DNA of 64,000 nt from an uncultured Gammaproteobacteria bacterium (GCA_913060975.1 CAJXVC010000005.1:248001-312000), one strand, 5' to 3'. Shown: positions 29,214 through 38,786, counted from the first letter of the stretch. Translations and numbers: made by a program. The notes: generated by a model from the sequence alone, not told the origin.

Positions 29214-29250
29214 AGTCCGTAATCGCAAGGGTTGCCATTGTGGTCTGATA

Positions 29251-32200
29251 TTAACCGGCTGGAGGCGTTTTGATGTGTTTATGAACGCCAGATTTGGATT
29301 CAGGTCGGTCAAATTTGTCGAGCTGTAGATCTAAATCTGCAATGTTTATAGATATCTGGTCCATGCCGTGCGCATGTGAGATTAGTCTATGGTGACGTTC
29401 GGAAAAAGGAGCCTGCATTGTAGATCCGCCAAACTCGGCTTTGTTCACTAGCGCTACATGCTGGTACATATGGTAGTGAAGGGCGGAGGCCATTGTGTCA
29501 AATGTGCCGACGTCTTTATTGTGGGCAACGATCACAAAAAGATCAGTTTTGTCCTTTAGATCACTTGCTAATCGTAGATCGGTTGCGTCGTAGCATATAG
29601 AGCCAGTAATAGAAACTTTTTCCCAAGATTTACTTTGTACTTCAATTATATGTTGACAAGGTCTGTATGGAGAAACTCCATATTTCTTTTCTATATTTGT
29701 AAGAAAGGCTTTTCCTTGATCTCTTATAATCCACTGGCGACCGGTATCTGTGTAATCGGGTATAAACCAACGGGCCAAATTGACTATTTCATTGTTATGC
29801 TCAACAAAAATCATGCCGGCGAAGACAATTGATCTAGTCTTCTCGGCGAGTCTTTTTAGTAGATCTTGGTCGCTAATATGGACCCCAACCTCCGGAAATA
29901 TTATTAGATCTGCGGCTGGTCTGTCTAAATCTTTGTCTGCCTCGAGTTTGGTACACAGGGTTTTATATGTAAGTGCGCAGATGCGCGAAATATGATCCCG
30001 GTTTCGCACCTTTGTGGATGGGTTATCCATAGTGGGATCGGAGGGCCCGAAGTCTGAAGTGCGTGGGAGCAAATGCTGAACAGAGACTAATCTGAACTTT
30101 TCTCCACCTTCGTATTGTGGCCTTTTCACCGCAGTCACTAATGACGGTATATCGGTAGCAAAACAATACGCTTTCTCTAATTCATTAATTCGATGAGTCA
30201 ATATGTCTTCTAATGAATCTAAGTCTTCAATGAAGGATATTTCGGCGTTGTCAATGAAAGTGGATTCAAATCCGGGCCACTGCAAGCATTTCATCAATAA
30301 TTCAGAAGCCCACTTTGATGTTGTACTAAATTCTCCTACTAGGGATTCAGGGGCATGCATCATACCCATTCGTCTTTTATACCAGTTTGTCCTCAGTCCT
30401 TTATATCCTTTAACCTTGCCAACTTTCCAAAGATTCCCAGTAAAGTCCAAACTTCCAAGAATAGCTGATCGTAAAATTGTACCTATCCAGTAGATACACT
30501 GTGGATCTCTAGATCCATCGTTTATCCAATTAGGCACTTTATATCTTGGGTCCTGTATTTCAATATGGGTTATTCTGCATGAGAGCCGAACCCCAGGACG
30601 CCAGATCTCACTCCATTCTTCTTTATCACTTCCAATCTGTTGTACAAAAATGTCGCGGGGTGATGAAGATATTACTGATTTTTCTTCGATGCATGCTTTC
30701 ACTAACGCGAGGCCAAGATTGATTAATGCGGCTTCGTGTTGGAATGGATTGGCTTTTGCATATAGCAGAGCCGATAGCTTTTGCGCGCGGCTGGCAGAAA
30801 ATGTCGACTGACTTCTCAGAGGCCTTGTCCAACTAAAGATGGCTGTTACATCTGCATATTCAGTTCGACTTTTTAACTTAAGCCACAGTGAATTCCAGAA
30901 AGCCCCACCTCGTTTCGCACAACTTTCCAATACTCGGTGCTTGAGGTCAGGGCTTGCAGTACTAAAATGCTCCAATAGTAATGACGCATACTTCGTATGA
31001 TTGCCAGTTATTTGGCTTGCAACCTCATACAGTGCGGTGATTTCATAACTTGGATTTGGTGTATTTCCTGTGAGGATTGTATGAAGGGATGAATGTATAG
31101 ACACACGCCTGGGAGTATCCTTCAGAGCCTTGTTCCCAATAGCTAGAAATAATAATGCTTGTCTCTCAACAAAAGCAGGAACTTCTTCGGGGGTGATGGC
31201 TTTCCTTGAGTACTTTGCTAGAAGATTCTTTAATCCAGTTGGATTCGATGTGGCCGGGAGAGCGTTGAGCTGGAAATAGGCACTGAAATCAACACCATTA
31301 CGGAATATATCAGCTAAGAGATAATCAAACATCGCTTGAGTTACGGGGTCAGAGTGTTCTGGTGAGGATATACTGCTTCGCCCAATAATTGACTCCAATA
31401 CAGGTTCAGCGAGTGTAGGGGACGGAAATATTTCAAAAGCCTTTCTGAGAAGAAGCGCTAAAGAAGGGTCTTGCATCCAAGCCGATATTAGCTTCTTTGC
31501 AAGAAGTTCACATTCATTGTCTAGAGGAGATGTTTCACTCGATGAGCTATTGTTAACCGTATCGATCTTCCTCTTGCTGCGGACAATCGACTCGATTCGA
31601 TTCGCCGCAAATCGCTTAAGTGTATCGGTTCTTACATCAATCGTGGATGAGGCCAAATCTAATAGAGCCTTATCCGCAGATCTTTCGTCTATTTCAGGGA
31701 ATTCGTCGACTTGAATATTCAGCAAGCCTTCAAGTATTCCGAGTGTACTATCCAGAGAATCCCTGTCCGCCGGTCCGCTAATCTCGCTTTGAAGTATAGT
31801 CAATCTCTCGGATAGACTACCCTTATTGTCTAGGTCACTGAGGCTGATAATTTGAGATTTGTTATCATTAAGTCTGAGCTCGGTTCCACCTGATTTTCTC
31901 AACAGATCATCGAACCAATTATTAATGGTGTTGATTAAGCCGGATTTTGAGAGCGTTTTATCTACGCTAACAACTAGACGAATATCATCGACGTATCTAC
32001 AGTAATCATGAAGCTTTATACTCGACGCAGCTATTTCCTGGTCAATATATGAACCGACAACTGCGTCAAATTGAGTTAGATATGAATTCGCCAGGAAACC
32101 AGATGCTACCAATCCCTGAGGAAGGCCGCTCCCAATCTCTAAGTTAAGGAGTTCAGCTTTTTTCAATGATTCCGTTGACCAAGACCAGCTTACAATCTTC

Positions 32201-32985
32201 TTCGCAGCTTTCCAAAAGTCGCTACAAATTGACGTTTCATGATAATCATTGGCTATAGCTTCGAGCCGGCTAATTAGGATTTCACGATCGATACAATCGT
32301 AGAATTTTGAGAGATCTAGATTTACGATATAGATCTCAATGTCATCATTGCTTTCGTTGTCTAATCTATGCCCTATTTCTATTGGGCGCTGCAGGAAGTT
32401 TTGGTAATCCTCAAAGAATTTACGGTAGGTTTGTGCATTTCCCCATCTAAACCAAGCATCATTCGACTCTTCTCCCCAGCTGCAGAGCAATCTATTACCG
32501 TAGCTGTAAACTCGATTCTTCTGGGCTTTAAGAAAATCAATTTCTGAACAATTCCCCTGTGCTGATTCAACTGCATCTGCCAAACAAAGCATCAATGTAG
32601 AAGCCCATGTTTGGTCTCTCATCGTGATATGTGCCAATGGTCTTAGTGGTGGCTTTGCTATCCGCTTTTGCCAAGTATCACTATCAATCTGGGCTTTGGG
32701 AATCCAGCCATGCTTTCTGTCGATTATCCACTGCTCTGATTTGGGGGCGGGGATGAGCTCTAAGTGGCGAGGAAGTTCACTATCCTCTCGAATACTTTTG
32801 GACCATCCTTTAACATTCTCTTCAAGCCCTAATGCAGAAATATCGAGTGCAAGTGTGTCCGCATATGAGTTGTGAGTTCGTATGTACTCATGAGTCTTTT
32901 TCCAGGCCTGAGCCAACACTACTTCGTCCGCAAGATAGTCGATGGTTGGGCGCAACTTTCTATATTTTTCTTTGAGGAGTTTCAT
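29251..32985 (-). CDS. Reverse transcriptase-nitrilase fusion (defence-associated RT, DRT type 1 / UG1 architecture)
   Basis: I choose ATG 32985 (AAAGG about 6 bases upstream) over an in-frame ATG at 33021, giving 1244 residues. The N-terminal half is a reverse transcriptase: motif A LDLSKFYD with Asp224, a GSGLPQGLVAS motif B-like segment, and Y331-V-D-D334. A long middle region of about 600 residues has no recognised domain. The C-terminal about 240 residues are nitrilase-like: Glu1032 in FPEVGV and nucleophile Cys1131 in GSICYD. RT fused to nitrilase is the published composition of DRT type 1, a single-gene antiphage system. The gene is clearly AT-rich compared with its chromosomal neighbours, which suggests transfer. 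Confidence 0.92.
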   Translation of the reverse strand: MKLLKEKYRKLRPTIDYLADEVVLAQAWKKTHEYIRTHNSYADTLALDISALGLEENVKGWSKSIREDSELPRHLELIPAPKSEQWIIDRKHGWIPKAQIDSDTWQKRIAKPPLRPLAHITMRDQTWASTLMLCLADAVESAQGNCSEIDFLKAQKNRVYSYGNRLLCSWGEESNDAWFRWGNAQTYRKFFEDYQNFLQRPIEIGHRLDNESNDDIEIYIVNLDLSKFYDCIDREILISRLEAIANDYHETSICSDFWKAAKKIVSWSWSTESLKKAELLNLEIGSGLPQGLVASGFLANSYLTQFDAVVGSYIDQEIAASSIKLHDYCRYVDDIRLVVSVDKTLSKSGLINTINNWFDDLLRKSGGTELRLNDNKSQIISLSDLDNKGSLSERLTILQSEISGPADRDSLDSTLGILEGLLNIQVDEFPEIDERSADKALLDLASSTIDVRTDTLKRFAANRIESIVRSKRKIDTVNNSSSSETSPLDNECELLAKKLISAWMQDPSLALLLRKAFEIFPSPTLAEPVLESIIGRSSISSPEHSDPVTQAMFDYLLADIFRNGVDFSAYFQLNALPATSNPTGLKNLLAKYSRKAITPEEVPAFVERQALLFLAIGNKALKDTPRRVSIHSSLHTILTGNTPNPSYEITALYEVASQITGNHTKYASLLLEHFSTASPDLKHRVLESCAKRGGAFWNSLWLKLKSRTEYADVTAIFSWTRPLRSQSTFSASRAQKLSALLYAKANPFQHEAALINLGLALVKACIEEKSVISSSPRDIFVQQIGSDKEEWSEIWRPGVRLSCRITHIEIQDPRYKVPNWINDGSRDPQCIYWIGTILRSAILGSLDFTGNLWKVGKVKGYKGLRTNWYKRRMGMMHAPESLVGEFSTTSKWASELLMKCLQWPGFESTFIDNAEISFIEDLDSLEDILTHRINELEKAYCFATDIPSLVTAVKRPQYEGGEKFRLVSVQHLLPRTSDFGPSDPTMDNPSTKVRNRDHISRICALTYKTLCTKLEADKDLDRPAADLIIFPEVGVHISDQDLLKRLAEKTRSIVFAGMIFVEHNNEIVNLARWFIPDYTDTGRQWIIRDQGKAFLTNIEKKYGVSPYRPCQHIIEVQSKSWEKVSITGSICYDATDLRLASDLKDKTDLFVIVAHNKDVGTFDTMASALHYHMYQHVALVNKAEFGGSTMQAPFSERHHRLISHAHGMDQISINIADLDLQLDKFDRPESKSGVHKHIKTPPAG

Positions 32986-33511
32986 GTGACCTTTGTTGTT
33001 CTTAGAAATGTGCGGAAACACGCGCGATTGACAGCCGTAGGATGCATGTTATCAATATCGTGGGACGATTGGCAGCGCTGATATTGGATTCGAGATAATT
33101 AGAGGCCTATATGTGATAGAGCAACACTAATCCTTAGATTCAATCAATAGCACTCTCATAGACCACTTCCCAGCCGGCCTGTCAAAGTAGACTGCCCCAG
33201 CTGAGCTTAGAGTTTTCCTACCTCTCGCGAGTCAATAGTCACTTCAGAATCCACTCTAGCCTTTTTACATTTGGCGTGGTCTAACATGGCATATTGTATG
33301 ATCTCTTTGCCTTTGAGCTTTAGATGGGCACTAAAGGTCGAACAATCTGATTGAGATGATTATTTGAACCATTCAGTTACATGCGCTAAATGAGCAAGAT
33401 TACTTTATTGTAAGGATGCGATCGATCACAATGGTGAAACTTGGGTATAGGATATTCTTCTACGTTAAAGTCCTTTATATGTAACGAGAAAGCAAGTTGA
33501 GCGCTTAGAAT
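32986..33511. other. Long AT-rich gap between the divergent RT-nitrilase and HNH genes
   Basis: About 525 bases with no ORF of note. It must contain the promoters of both divergent genes. Several defence RTs use a neighbouring structured RNA, so this gap is where such an RNA would sit. By eye I find no long perfect hairpin and cannot fold it. Confidence 0.45.
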
Positions 33512-34483
33512 TTGAACTATTGGTGGGTTAATCAAAAGCAAACTTACCGCCATGAGCTTGGTGAGGGCTATATGTGGTCTCCCAAACGCCAGCAAGATGG
33601 CAGACGGCATTTTTCATATGATTATATGAAGCATATTCAGCCGGGCGATATAGTTTTCTCTTATGCAAACGCAGCAATCATAGCTATCGGTGTGGCGCGA
33701 ACGTATTGCTATTCATTCCCCAAGCCCGCGGAATTTGGAAGAGCAGGTATTAATTGGTCGGATGAAGGTTGGAAAGTAAACGTGAACTATCGAAGGCTCG
33801 CACCACCTGTCCGTACCATGGACCATATTGAGTCCCTGCGTAGATCGTTGCCTCCTATAAAATCACCAATTCAACACGACACCGGAAAAGCAAACCAAGC
33901 TTACTTGTTCGAGATCGAAAAGCCACTAGCCCAGGCTCTTGCCCGATTGATTGATGCCTCAACTGTTGATTTAGTGAGAGGGATGTATGTGGCTGACCGC
34001 TCAGATCATGTGGACACAATTGATTCTCATATAGATGCTTGGGAAAACATTATTGAGAAAGAGATTTTGTCAGCCACAAATATACCCGAGACCGAAAAAC
34101 AAACATTGGTGAAAGCTCGCCGAGGGCAAGGAAAATTCCGTGAGGCACTATTGACGCACGAAAACCGTTGCCGCGTTACTGGCGTTGACAGACCAGAGCA
34201 CTTGATTGCCAGTCACATCAAACCTTGGCGTAGCGCTGATAATGAAGAGCGATTGAACCCTGAGAACGGGTTCATGTTGACGCCATCCATTGATCACTTG
34301 TTCGATAAAGGGTTCATCAGTTTTGAGAACAATGGTTCAATTCTGCTAGCTGATGTGGCTGATCGCAAAGCCTTGAAACGAATGGGCGTTATTGGTGAAA
34401 AAGCTCCGAGTAATATTGGGAAGCTATCCGAAGGGCAACGCCATTTCCTGGAATGGCACAGAGATGAAATTCTGCTGAGTTAG
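33512..34483 (+). CDS. EVE/PUA-like domain fused to HNH endonuclease (candidate modification-dependent restriction enzyme)
   Basis: 323 residues from a TTG start directly after an in-frame TAG; the family usually begins with the same YWWVNQ(K/N)QT sequence, which supports the start. Residues 1 to about 145 look like an EVE/PUA-type fold (MNYWWVNQKQTYRHELGEGY, then PGDIVFSYANAAIIAIGVA). The C-terminal half is an HNH nuclease: C220RVTG, H235 in ASHIKPW, N252 in NPENGF and H262 in DHLFDKG. EVE-type domains in restriction enzymes bind modified cytosines, so cutting of modified phage DNA is the likely role. No partner genes are needed. It diverges from the RT gene. Confidence 0.85.
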   Translation: MNYWWVNQKQTYRHELGEGYMWSPKRQQDGRRHFSYDYMKHIQPGDIVFSYANAAIIAIGVARTYCYSFPKPAEFGRAGINWSDEGWKVNVNYRRLAPPVRTMDHIESLRRSLPPIKSPIQHDTGKANQAYLFEIEKPLAQALARLIDASTVDLVRGMYVADRSDHVDTIDSHIDAWENIIEKEILSATNIPETEKQTLVKARRGQGKFREALLTHENRCRVTGVDRPEHLIASHIKPWRSADNEERLNPENGFMLTPSIDHLFDKGFISFENNGSILLADVADRKALKRMGVIGEKAPSNIGKLSEGQRHFLEWHRDEILLS

Positions 34484-34649
34484 AATAAGAGCACGAAGCC
34501 GTCATAGTGAAAGCTGTATTGCTTTTACGTGTAGAGTCCTTTTTTTCGTCGTAAATGAACCTGCCATCCAACTACCATCATTGATAGACATAGCTAGCGG
34601 CAGTCTTTATTCTGATTCCATAAATAATAAGAAAAGACAGGGTATTCTT

Positions 34650-35837
34650 ATGCGCGCCATACGATCTTTATCCGCTTTCGCGTACCCATTAATTTTCCTG
34701 CTAGTTTCTAGCCATTCTCAAGCTCAACCGGTCAGTGTCCCCGTTCCACCACTAAGCGACGGCCCCTGGATATACGAAACCGCTGAACAACCCAGAATCC
34801 GCGTCAGCGTTGTAGCCGCGAATCTCTCCAATCCTTGGGCCATGGCCTTCACGCCAGATGGCAACCTCCTCCTCACCGAACGCCCAGGTCGCCTTCGCAT
34901 CATCCGTGATGGCGAACTCGACCCGCAGCCTATTACAGGTTTGCCCGAAATCAGAATCGAAGGAAACGGCGGCTTACAGGACATTGCCTTACATCCGGAA
35001 TTCGCCAGCAATAGGCTGGTTTATCTAACCTACACCAAACCCATGGAAAACGGCTGGGGCGCACCGGCCCTCGCCGTAGGTCGACTCGAAGGCAGTGCAC
35101 TCAATGATGTTCGTGATCTCATAGTGACCGAAGCCTATGAGGGCAACTCGGGTTTGAACAGCCGCATCGCGTTTGGCAGTGATGGCAAGCTGTATATGTC
35201 CACCGGTGGCAATATTGAAAGTACTGCGCAAGACCTGATGAGCCTGCGCGGTAAAGTACTGCGTATTGAAGACGATGGATCGATTCCTGCGGACAATCCG
35301 TTTGTGAATCGGGCCGCTCGGCCGGAGGTTTACTCGATTGGGCACCGCAATACGCTGGGCCTTATGCTGCATCCTGTGACTGGGGAGATGTGGCAGCATG
35401 AGAACGGACCCAACGGTGGCGACGAGGTCAATATTCTTGTGCGCGGCGGGAATTACGGTTGGCCAGATGTGAGCTTTGGGCGCGAATATTCCGGCAACAG
35501 AATTTCGGAGTATCCGACTCGCGAGGGTTTGGAGTCACCGCTGCTGGTGTGGCTGCCGGCAATCGCAGCCTCGGGTATGACGGTCTACACGGGCGACAGA
35601 TTTCCCGCCTGGCAGGGCAATCTTTTCGTCGGTTCACTTCGCCAGGGCGGCATCAATGGCACGGGCCACCTGCAGCGCGTTGTCTTTAACGAAGAGAATG
35701 AAGAGCTGCGCCGCGAATCCTTGCTGACCGATCTGCGCCAGCGCGTTCGCGATGTGCGGCAAGGCCCGGATGGCTTGTTGTATTTGCTGACTGATGAAGA
35801 GCAAGGCGCGCTTTTGCGCATCGAACCGCTTGAGTAG
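34650..35837 (+). CDS. Exported PQQ-type sugar dehydrogenase (soluble aldose dehydrogenase family)
   Basis: Start at ATG 34650, which puts a signal peptide (AYPLIFLLVSSHSQAQ) at the N-terminus; the frame is open further upstream but without a better start. 395 residues forming the six-bladed propeller of the glucose/sorbosone dehydrogenase family: LSNPWAMAFTPDGNLLLTERPGRL, GLQDIALHPEF, YSIGHRNTLGL, HENGPNGGDEVN, NYGWPDVSFG. These carry the usual catalytic-His and PQQ/calcium-binding environments. It would oxidise sugars in the periplasm and pass electrons to the respiratory chain. It is the first gene outside the defence island. Confidence 0.9.
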   Translation: MRAIRSLSAFAYPLIFLLVSSHSQAQPVSVPVPPLSDGPWIYETAEQPRIRVSVVAANLSNPWAMAFTPDGNLLLTERPGRLRIIRDGELDPQPITGLPEIRIEGNGGLQDIALHPEFASNRLVYLTYTKPMENGWGAPALAVGRLEGSALNDVRDLIVTEAYEGNSGLNSRIAFGSDGKLYMSTGGNIESTAQDLMSLRGKVLRIEDDGSIPADNPFVNRAARPEVYSIGHRNTLGLMLHPVTGEMWQHENGPNGGDEVNILVRGGNYGWPDVSFGREYSGNRISEYPTREGLESPLLVWLPAIAASGMTVYTGDRFPAWQGNLFVGSLRQGGINGTGHLQRVVFNEENEELRRESLLTDLRQRVRDVRQGPDGLLYLLTDEEQGALLRIEPLE

Positions 35838-36059
35838 TTAAAGTGGTGAGGACAATTAGAGGATGAAAGTGGATAGAGGGAATTAGCGATAGAAGACGCG
35901 CTGGAGCGTGGGTATTTCGATTGCTTTTTGGTGGCATCCACGGGTTTAGCCGCATCCGCCAGCCAATCAGTGTGATGCAAGGGCTGTCCTGACTTTGCAG
36001 CGCCCGCCCAATGCAGTAGATTTAGCCTAATAACAACAAATGCAGTTCAGGAGTACCCT

Positions 36060-37271
36060 ATGCAGCATCGCCGCGACTTTCTCAAATTTCTCGCCGCCAG
36101 CCCCTTGCTTACCGAATATTCTGCCTTCGCGCAGGAAGTGGAAATGACGCTGGGTGAGAGGCTGACCGACCCGTCTGACGTAATCAATGTGTTTGAGATG
36201 GAGGCGGTGGCCCGGGAGAGAATCCCGCCGGCTCATCTGGGCTATCTGAATACCGGTGTGGACAGCGACCTGACCTTGCGCGCCAACCGCGCCGGGTTTA
36301 ACCGCTATCAGATCAAACCACGCCGGCTCGTGGACGTGAGCGAAACCGACACGTCGATCGGGATGCTCGGTATCGAAGCCAGTTCACCTATCTTTATCTG
36401 CCCGGTGGGCAGTCAGGGCGCCTACCACCCTGAGGCGGAGCTGGGCACGGCCCGGGCAGCGGCTGCCAAAGACCATCACATGACCTTGTCCACGGTGGCC
36501 TCCACGCCTATTGAAGAGGTGGTTGAGGCGCGGGGTGGCCCTATCTGGTATCAGCTCTATCCTACTGATTCCTGGGACCATACCGTGGCCATGATCCAGC
36601 GCGCCGAGCGGGCCGGAGCCACCGCGGTGGTGCTCACGATTGACCTGCCCGGCGGGCGCAATACCGAGACGCAGTCGGTGATGACTCGCTCCGATACCCG
36701 GGTCTGCTCGTCTTGCCATACCGGGCAGTCGAAACCGATGTTTGACGGATTGAACATGAACGGCGTGGGCATCAATGACCCAAGCCTGACCTGGGACGTG
36801 ATCGGCCGCATGAAAGAAGTCGTCAATATGGACGTACTCATCAAGGGGTTGGAGACGGCCGAAGATGCTGCGCTGGCCGTACAGCATGGCGCTGACGGCG
36901 TGTGGATTTCCAACCACGGTGGCCGTGCTACCGAAACCGGTCGCGCCACTATTGAGATCCTGCCTGAGGTGGCGGCGGCAGTGAACGGCCGCGTTCCCAT
37001 CGTCGTTGACGGCGGTTTCCGTCGCGGTACCGACATCTACAAGGCGCTGGCCATGGGCGCGACTGCCGTAGGTATTGGCCGCCCTTATTGCTGGGGGCTG
37101 GGCGCTTTCGGCCAGGCTGGTGTCGAGCGGGTATTGGACCTGCTTAACCGCGAGCTGCTGATCACCATGCGTGGCAGCGGTACGCCAACACTGAATTCCA
37201 TTGGCCCTGACTATGTGCTCGATGCCGGCTACCGCGTGCCCCGTGGGCGCCTGGGGCGGGACTTGCTGTAA
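36060..37271 (+). CDS. Tat-exported FMN-dependent alpha-hydroxyacid oxidase/dehydrogenase with a CxxCH motif
   Basis: 403 residues, AGGAG 8 bases upstream. The N-terminus HRRDFLKFLAASPLL is a classic twin-arginine signal. The barrel carries the family features: PVGSQGAYHPEAELGTARAAA, WYQLYPTD, LTIDLPG, the catalytic SNHGGR with H286 and R289, and VDGGFRRGTDIYKALAMGA. Between them sits C216-S-S-C219-H220, a c-type haem attachment motif unusual for cytosolic lactate or glycolate oxidases. Probably oxidises a 2-hydroxyacid in the periplasm. Whether haem is bound is untested. It is a single gene. Confidence 0.88.
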   Translation: MQHRRDFLKFLAASPLLTEYSAFAQEVEMTLGERLTDPSDVINVFEMEAVARERIPPAHLGYLNTGVDSDLTLRANRAGFNRYQIKPRRLVDVSETDTSIGMLGIEASSPIFICPVGSQGAYHPEAELGTARAAAAKDHHMTLSTVASTPIEEVVEARGGPIWYQLYPTDSWDHTVAMIQRAERAGATAVVLTIDLPGGRNTETQSVMTRSDTRVCSSCHTGQSKPMFDGLNMNGVGINDPSLTWDVIGRMKEVVNMDVLIKGLETAEDAALAVQHGADGVWISNHGGRATETGRATIEILPEVAAAVNGRVPIVVDGGFRRGTDIYKALAMGATAVGIGRPYCWGLGAFGQAGVERVLDLLNRELLITMRGSGTPTLNSIGPDYVLDAGYRVPRGRLGRDLL

Positions 37272-37339
37272 GGGCGAATAGACCGAGTTAAAGGCGAGGT
37301 TAAGAGTCAATTGACCAGGCCGCCATTGATGAGGACGCG

Positions 37340-37403
37340 TTAACAAGATTCAGTTAACAAGCCCATTTAACAAGTGCTCATTTAACAATAGCCCGGTTAT
37401 CAA
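37340..37403. repeat. Spaced TTAACAA repeats
   Basis: TTAACAA occurs at 37340, 37354, 37367 and 37382, and as TTATCAA at 37397: five copies every 13-15 bases in the gap after the hydroxyacid oxidase. The rest of this roughly 420-base gap shows nothing I recognise until the ribosome site of the next gene. Confidence 0.65.
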
Positions 37404-37691
37404 GGACGCAGTTAATACGGCCAGCTATTCAGCAGTAACGCAATTGAATAAGCAGCATCTCCCTGACCGGGGGATGCTGTGTGCTCTGGCTCAAGGCGCA
37501 TTGCGACAACGGCCAGCCACTCAAATAGCCGCAGTGCCACATCAGCAGACGAATCAATAGCGCCAAGAAATAAACGGTACTGCAACACCTTTGGCGTCAC
37601 AAGCAAGCTTGCCCAAGGCGGGCGCTTTTATCCCGGTCCTGTGCATTTTAATACCGGGTCATCCACTCTTCTGTGTTTCCATGGAGGCTTT

Positions 37692-38696
37692 ATGTCTTTA
37701 AATCACCGTTCCAGAATAGCTAAATTGCTGTACGTCCTGTCGTGTGTTGTGGCGCTGTTGCTCAATGTTTCTGCTAATGCGCAATCTGGCCCGCCGTCCT
37801 CACCGCCAGCGCACTGGGGCCCCATCTCTATTAATCTGGAAGAGATCGACTACCCGTTTCCAGTGGACTACATGGACTTTCGCATTTACAACAAGGACGT
37901 GCGCATCGCTTATATGGACGTCGCGCCCACCGGGCCGGCCAATGGCCGCACGGTGATCCTGCACCATGGCGGGCTGTATTACGGCTGGTACTGGGCGGCG
38001 GTGGCCGAGGCTTTGGCGGCCGAGGGTTACCGGGTGATCGTCAAGGACCGGCTGGGTTGGGGCAAGTCTTCCAAGCCCGAGATTCCCTATAGCATCAGCT
38101 TGTGGGCCTCCAACACCGTGCGGCTCATGGACCATTTGGGCATTGAGCAAGCCGCGGTGGTGGGGCATTCCATCGGCGGGCAGATGGTGACGCGTATAGC
38201 CTTTTTGTATCCCGAGCGCGTGACGCATCTGGTGACGGTGAATCAGGTCGGGCTTACTGACAATCGTTATGGCCGTGGCTTTGAGCCACTGACCGGCGAG
38301 GCGGATGTGAACCCGGACATGGACGAGGTCTACGCGGGCCTGCTGCGCTGGGGCGAGAATAATTATGTGCAATGGAAGCCGGAATACATTGAGCACATGC
38401 GCATCCGCTACGGTAATCGCATGAGCCCCGGCTGGCCTCGCTTCGCTTACATTTATCAGCTCACCGGCCACATGCGCGGCATGGACACAGTGGTTAACGA
38501 CCGGCAGCACATTCAGACGCCGACACTGGTTATGGGTGGTGAAGAGGATTACCCGAGCTTTGCCGACGAGGCGCGGCAGACAGCGCAACAGTTTCCCAAT
38601 GGTGAGGTGTTTTTGATTCCGAATGTTGGCCACAACCCACATGAGGAAGTGCCGGATATTGTTAGTGCGGAGTTGATTCGTTTTCTGAGTTTATAG
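37692..38696 (+). CDS. Exported alpha/beta-hydrolase
   Basis: The start is ATG 37692, 3 bases after a GGAGG-containing stretch; the frame is open further upstream but the signal peptide (LLYVLSCVVALLLNVSANAQ) begins here. 334 residues. Nucleophile elbow GHSIGG, oxyanion region HHGGLYYGWYW, acid near MGGEEDYPSF and catalytic His in NVGHNPHEEVP. A lid-like insertion (about 190-250) lies between the core halves. Esterase or related hydrolase in the periplasm; substrate unknown. Confidence 0.88.
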   Translation: MSLNHRSRIAKLLYVLSCVVALLLNVSANAQSGPPSSPPAHWGPISINLEEIDYPFPVDYMDFRIYNKDVRIAYMDVAPTGPANGRTVILHHGGLYYGWYWAAVAEALAAEGYRVIVKDRLGWGKSSKPEIPYSISLWASNTVRLMDHLGIEQAAVVGHSIGGQMVTRIAFLYPERVTHLVTVNQVGLTDNRYGRGFEPLTGEADVNPDMDEVYAGLLRWGENNYVQWKPEYIEHMRIRYGNRMSPGWPRFAYIYQLTGHMRGMDTVVNDRQHIQTPTLVMGGEEDYPSFADEARQTAQQFPNGEVFLIPNVGHNPHEEVPDIVSAELIRFLSL

Positions 38697-38786
38697 GGAC
38701 AATCAAAGGGGCTGGAGTAGCTTGATGTTTGATACACAAGCCTTGTTTAATTTTCTCTGACGCTTCTGATTAGAATTAAATCATCT

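Noticed and set aside
29251-32985. Retron or group II intron reverse transcriptase
   Set aside because: The C-terminal nitrilase-like domain and 1244-residue length do not fit either; no intron maturase domain or msr-msd-like stem was seen.
36384-37346. 320-codon minus-strand ORF opposite the hydroxyacid oxidase
   Set aside because: Antisense shadow, rich in His/Arg/Gly as expected from reversed codons; the sense gene has all family motifs.
37800-38642. 280-codon minus-strand ORF opposite the alpha/beta-hydrolase
   Set aside because: Shadow frame; the sense strand has signal peptide, nucleophile elbow and catalytic His.
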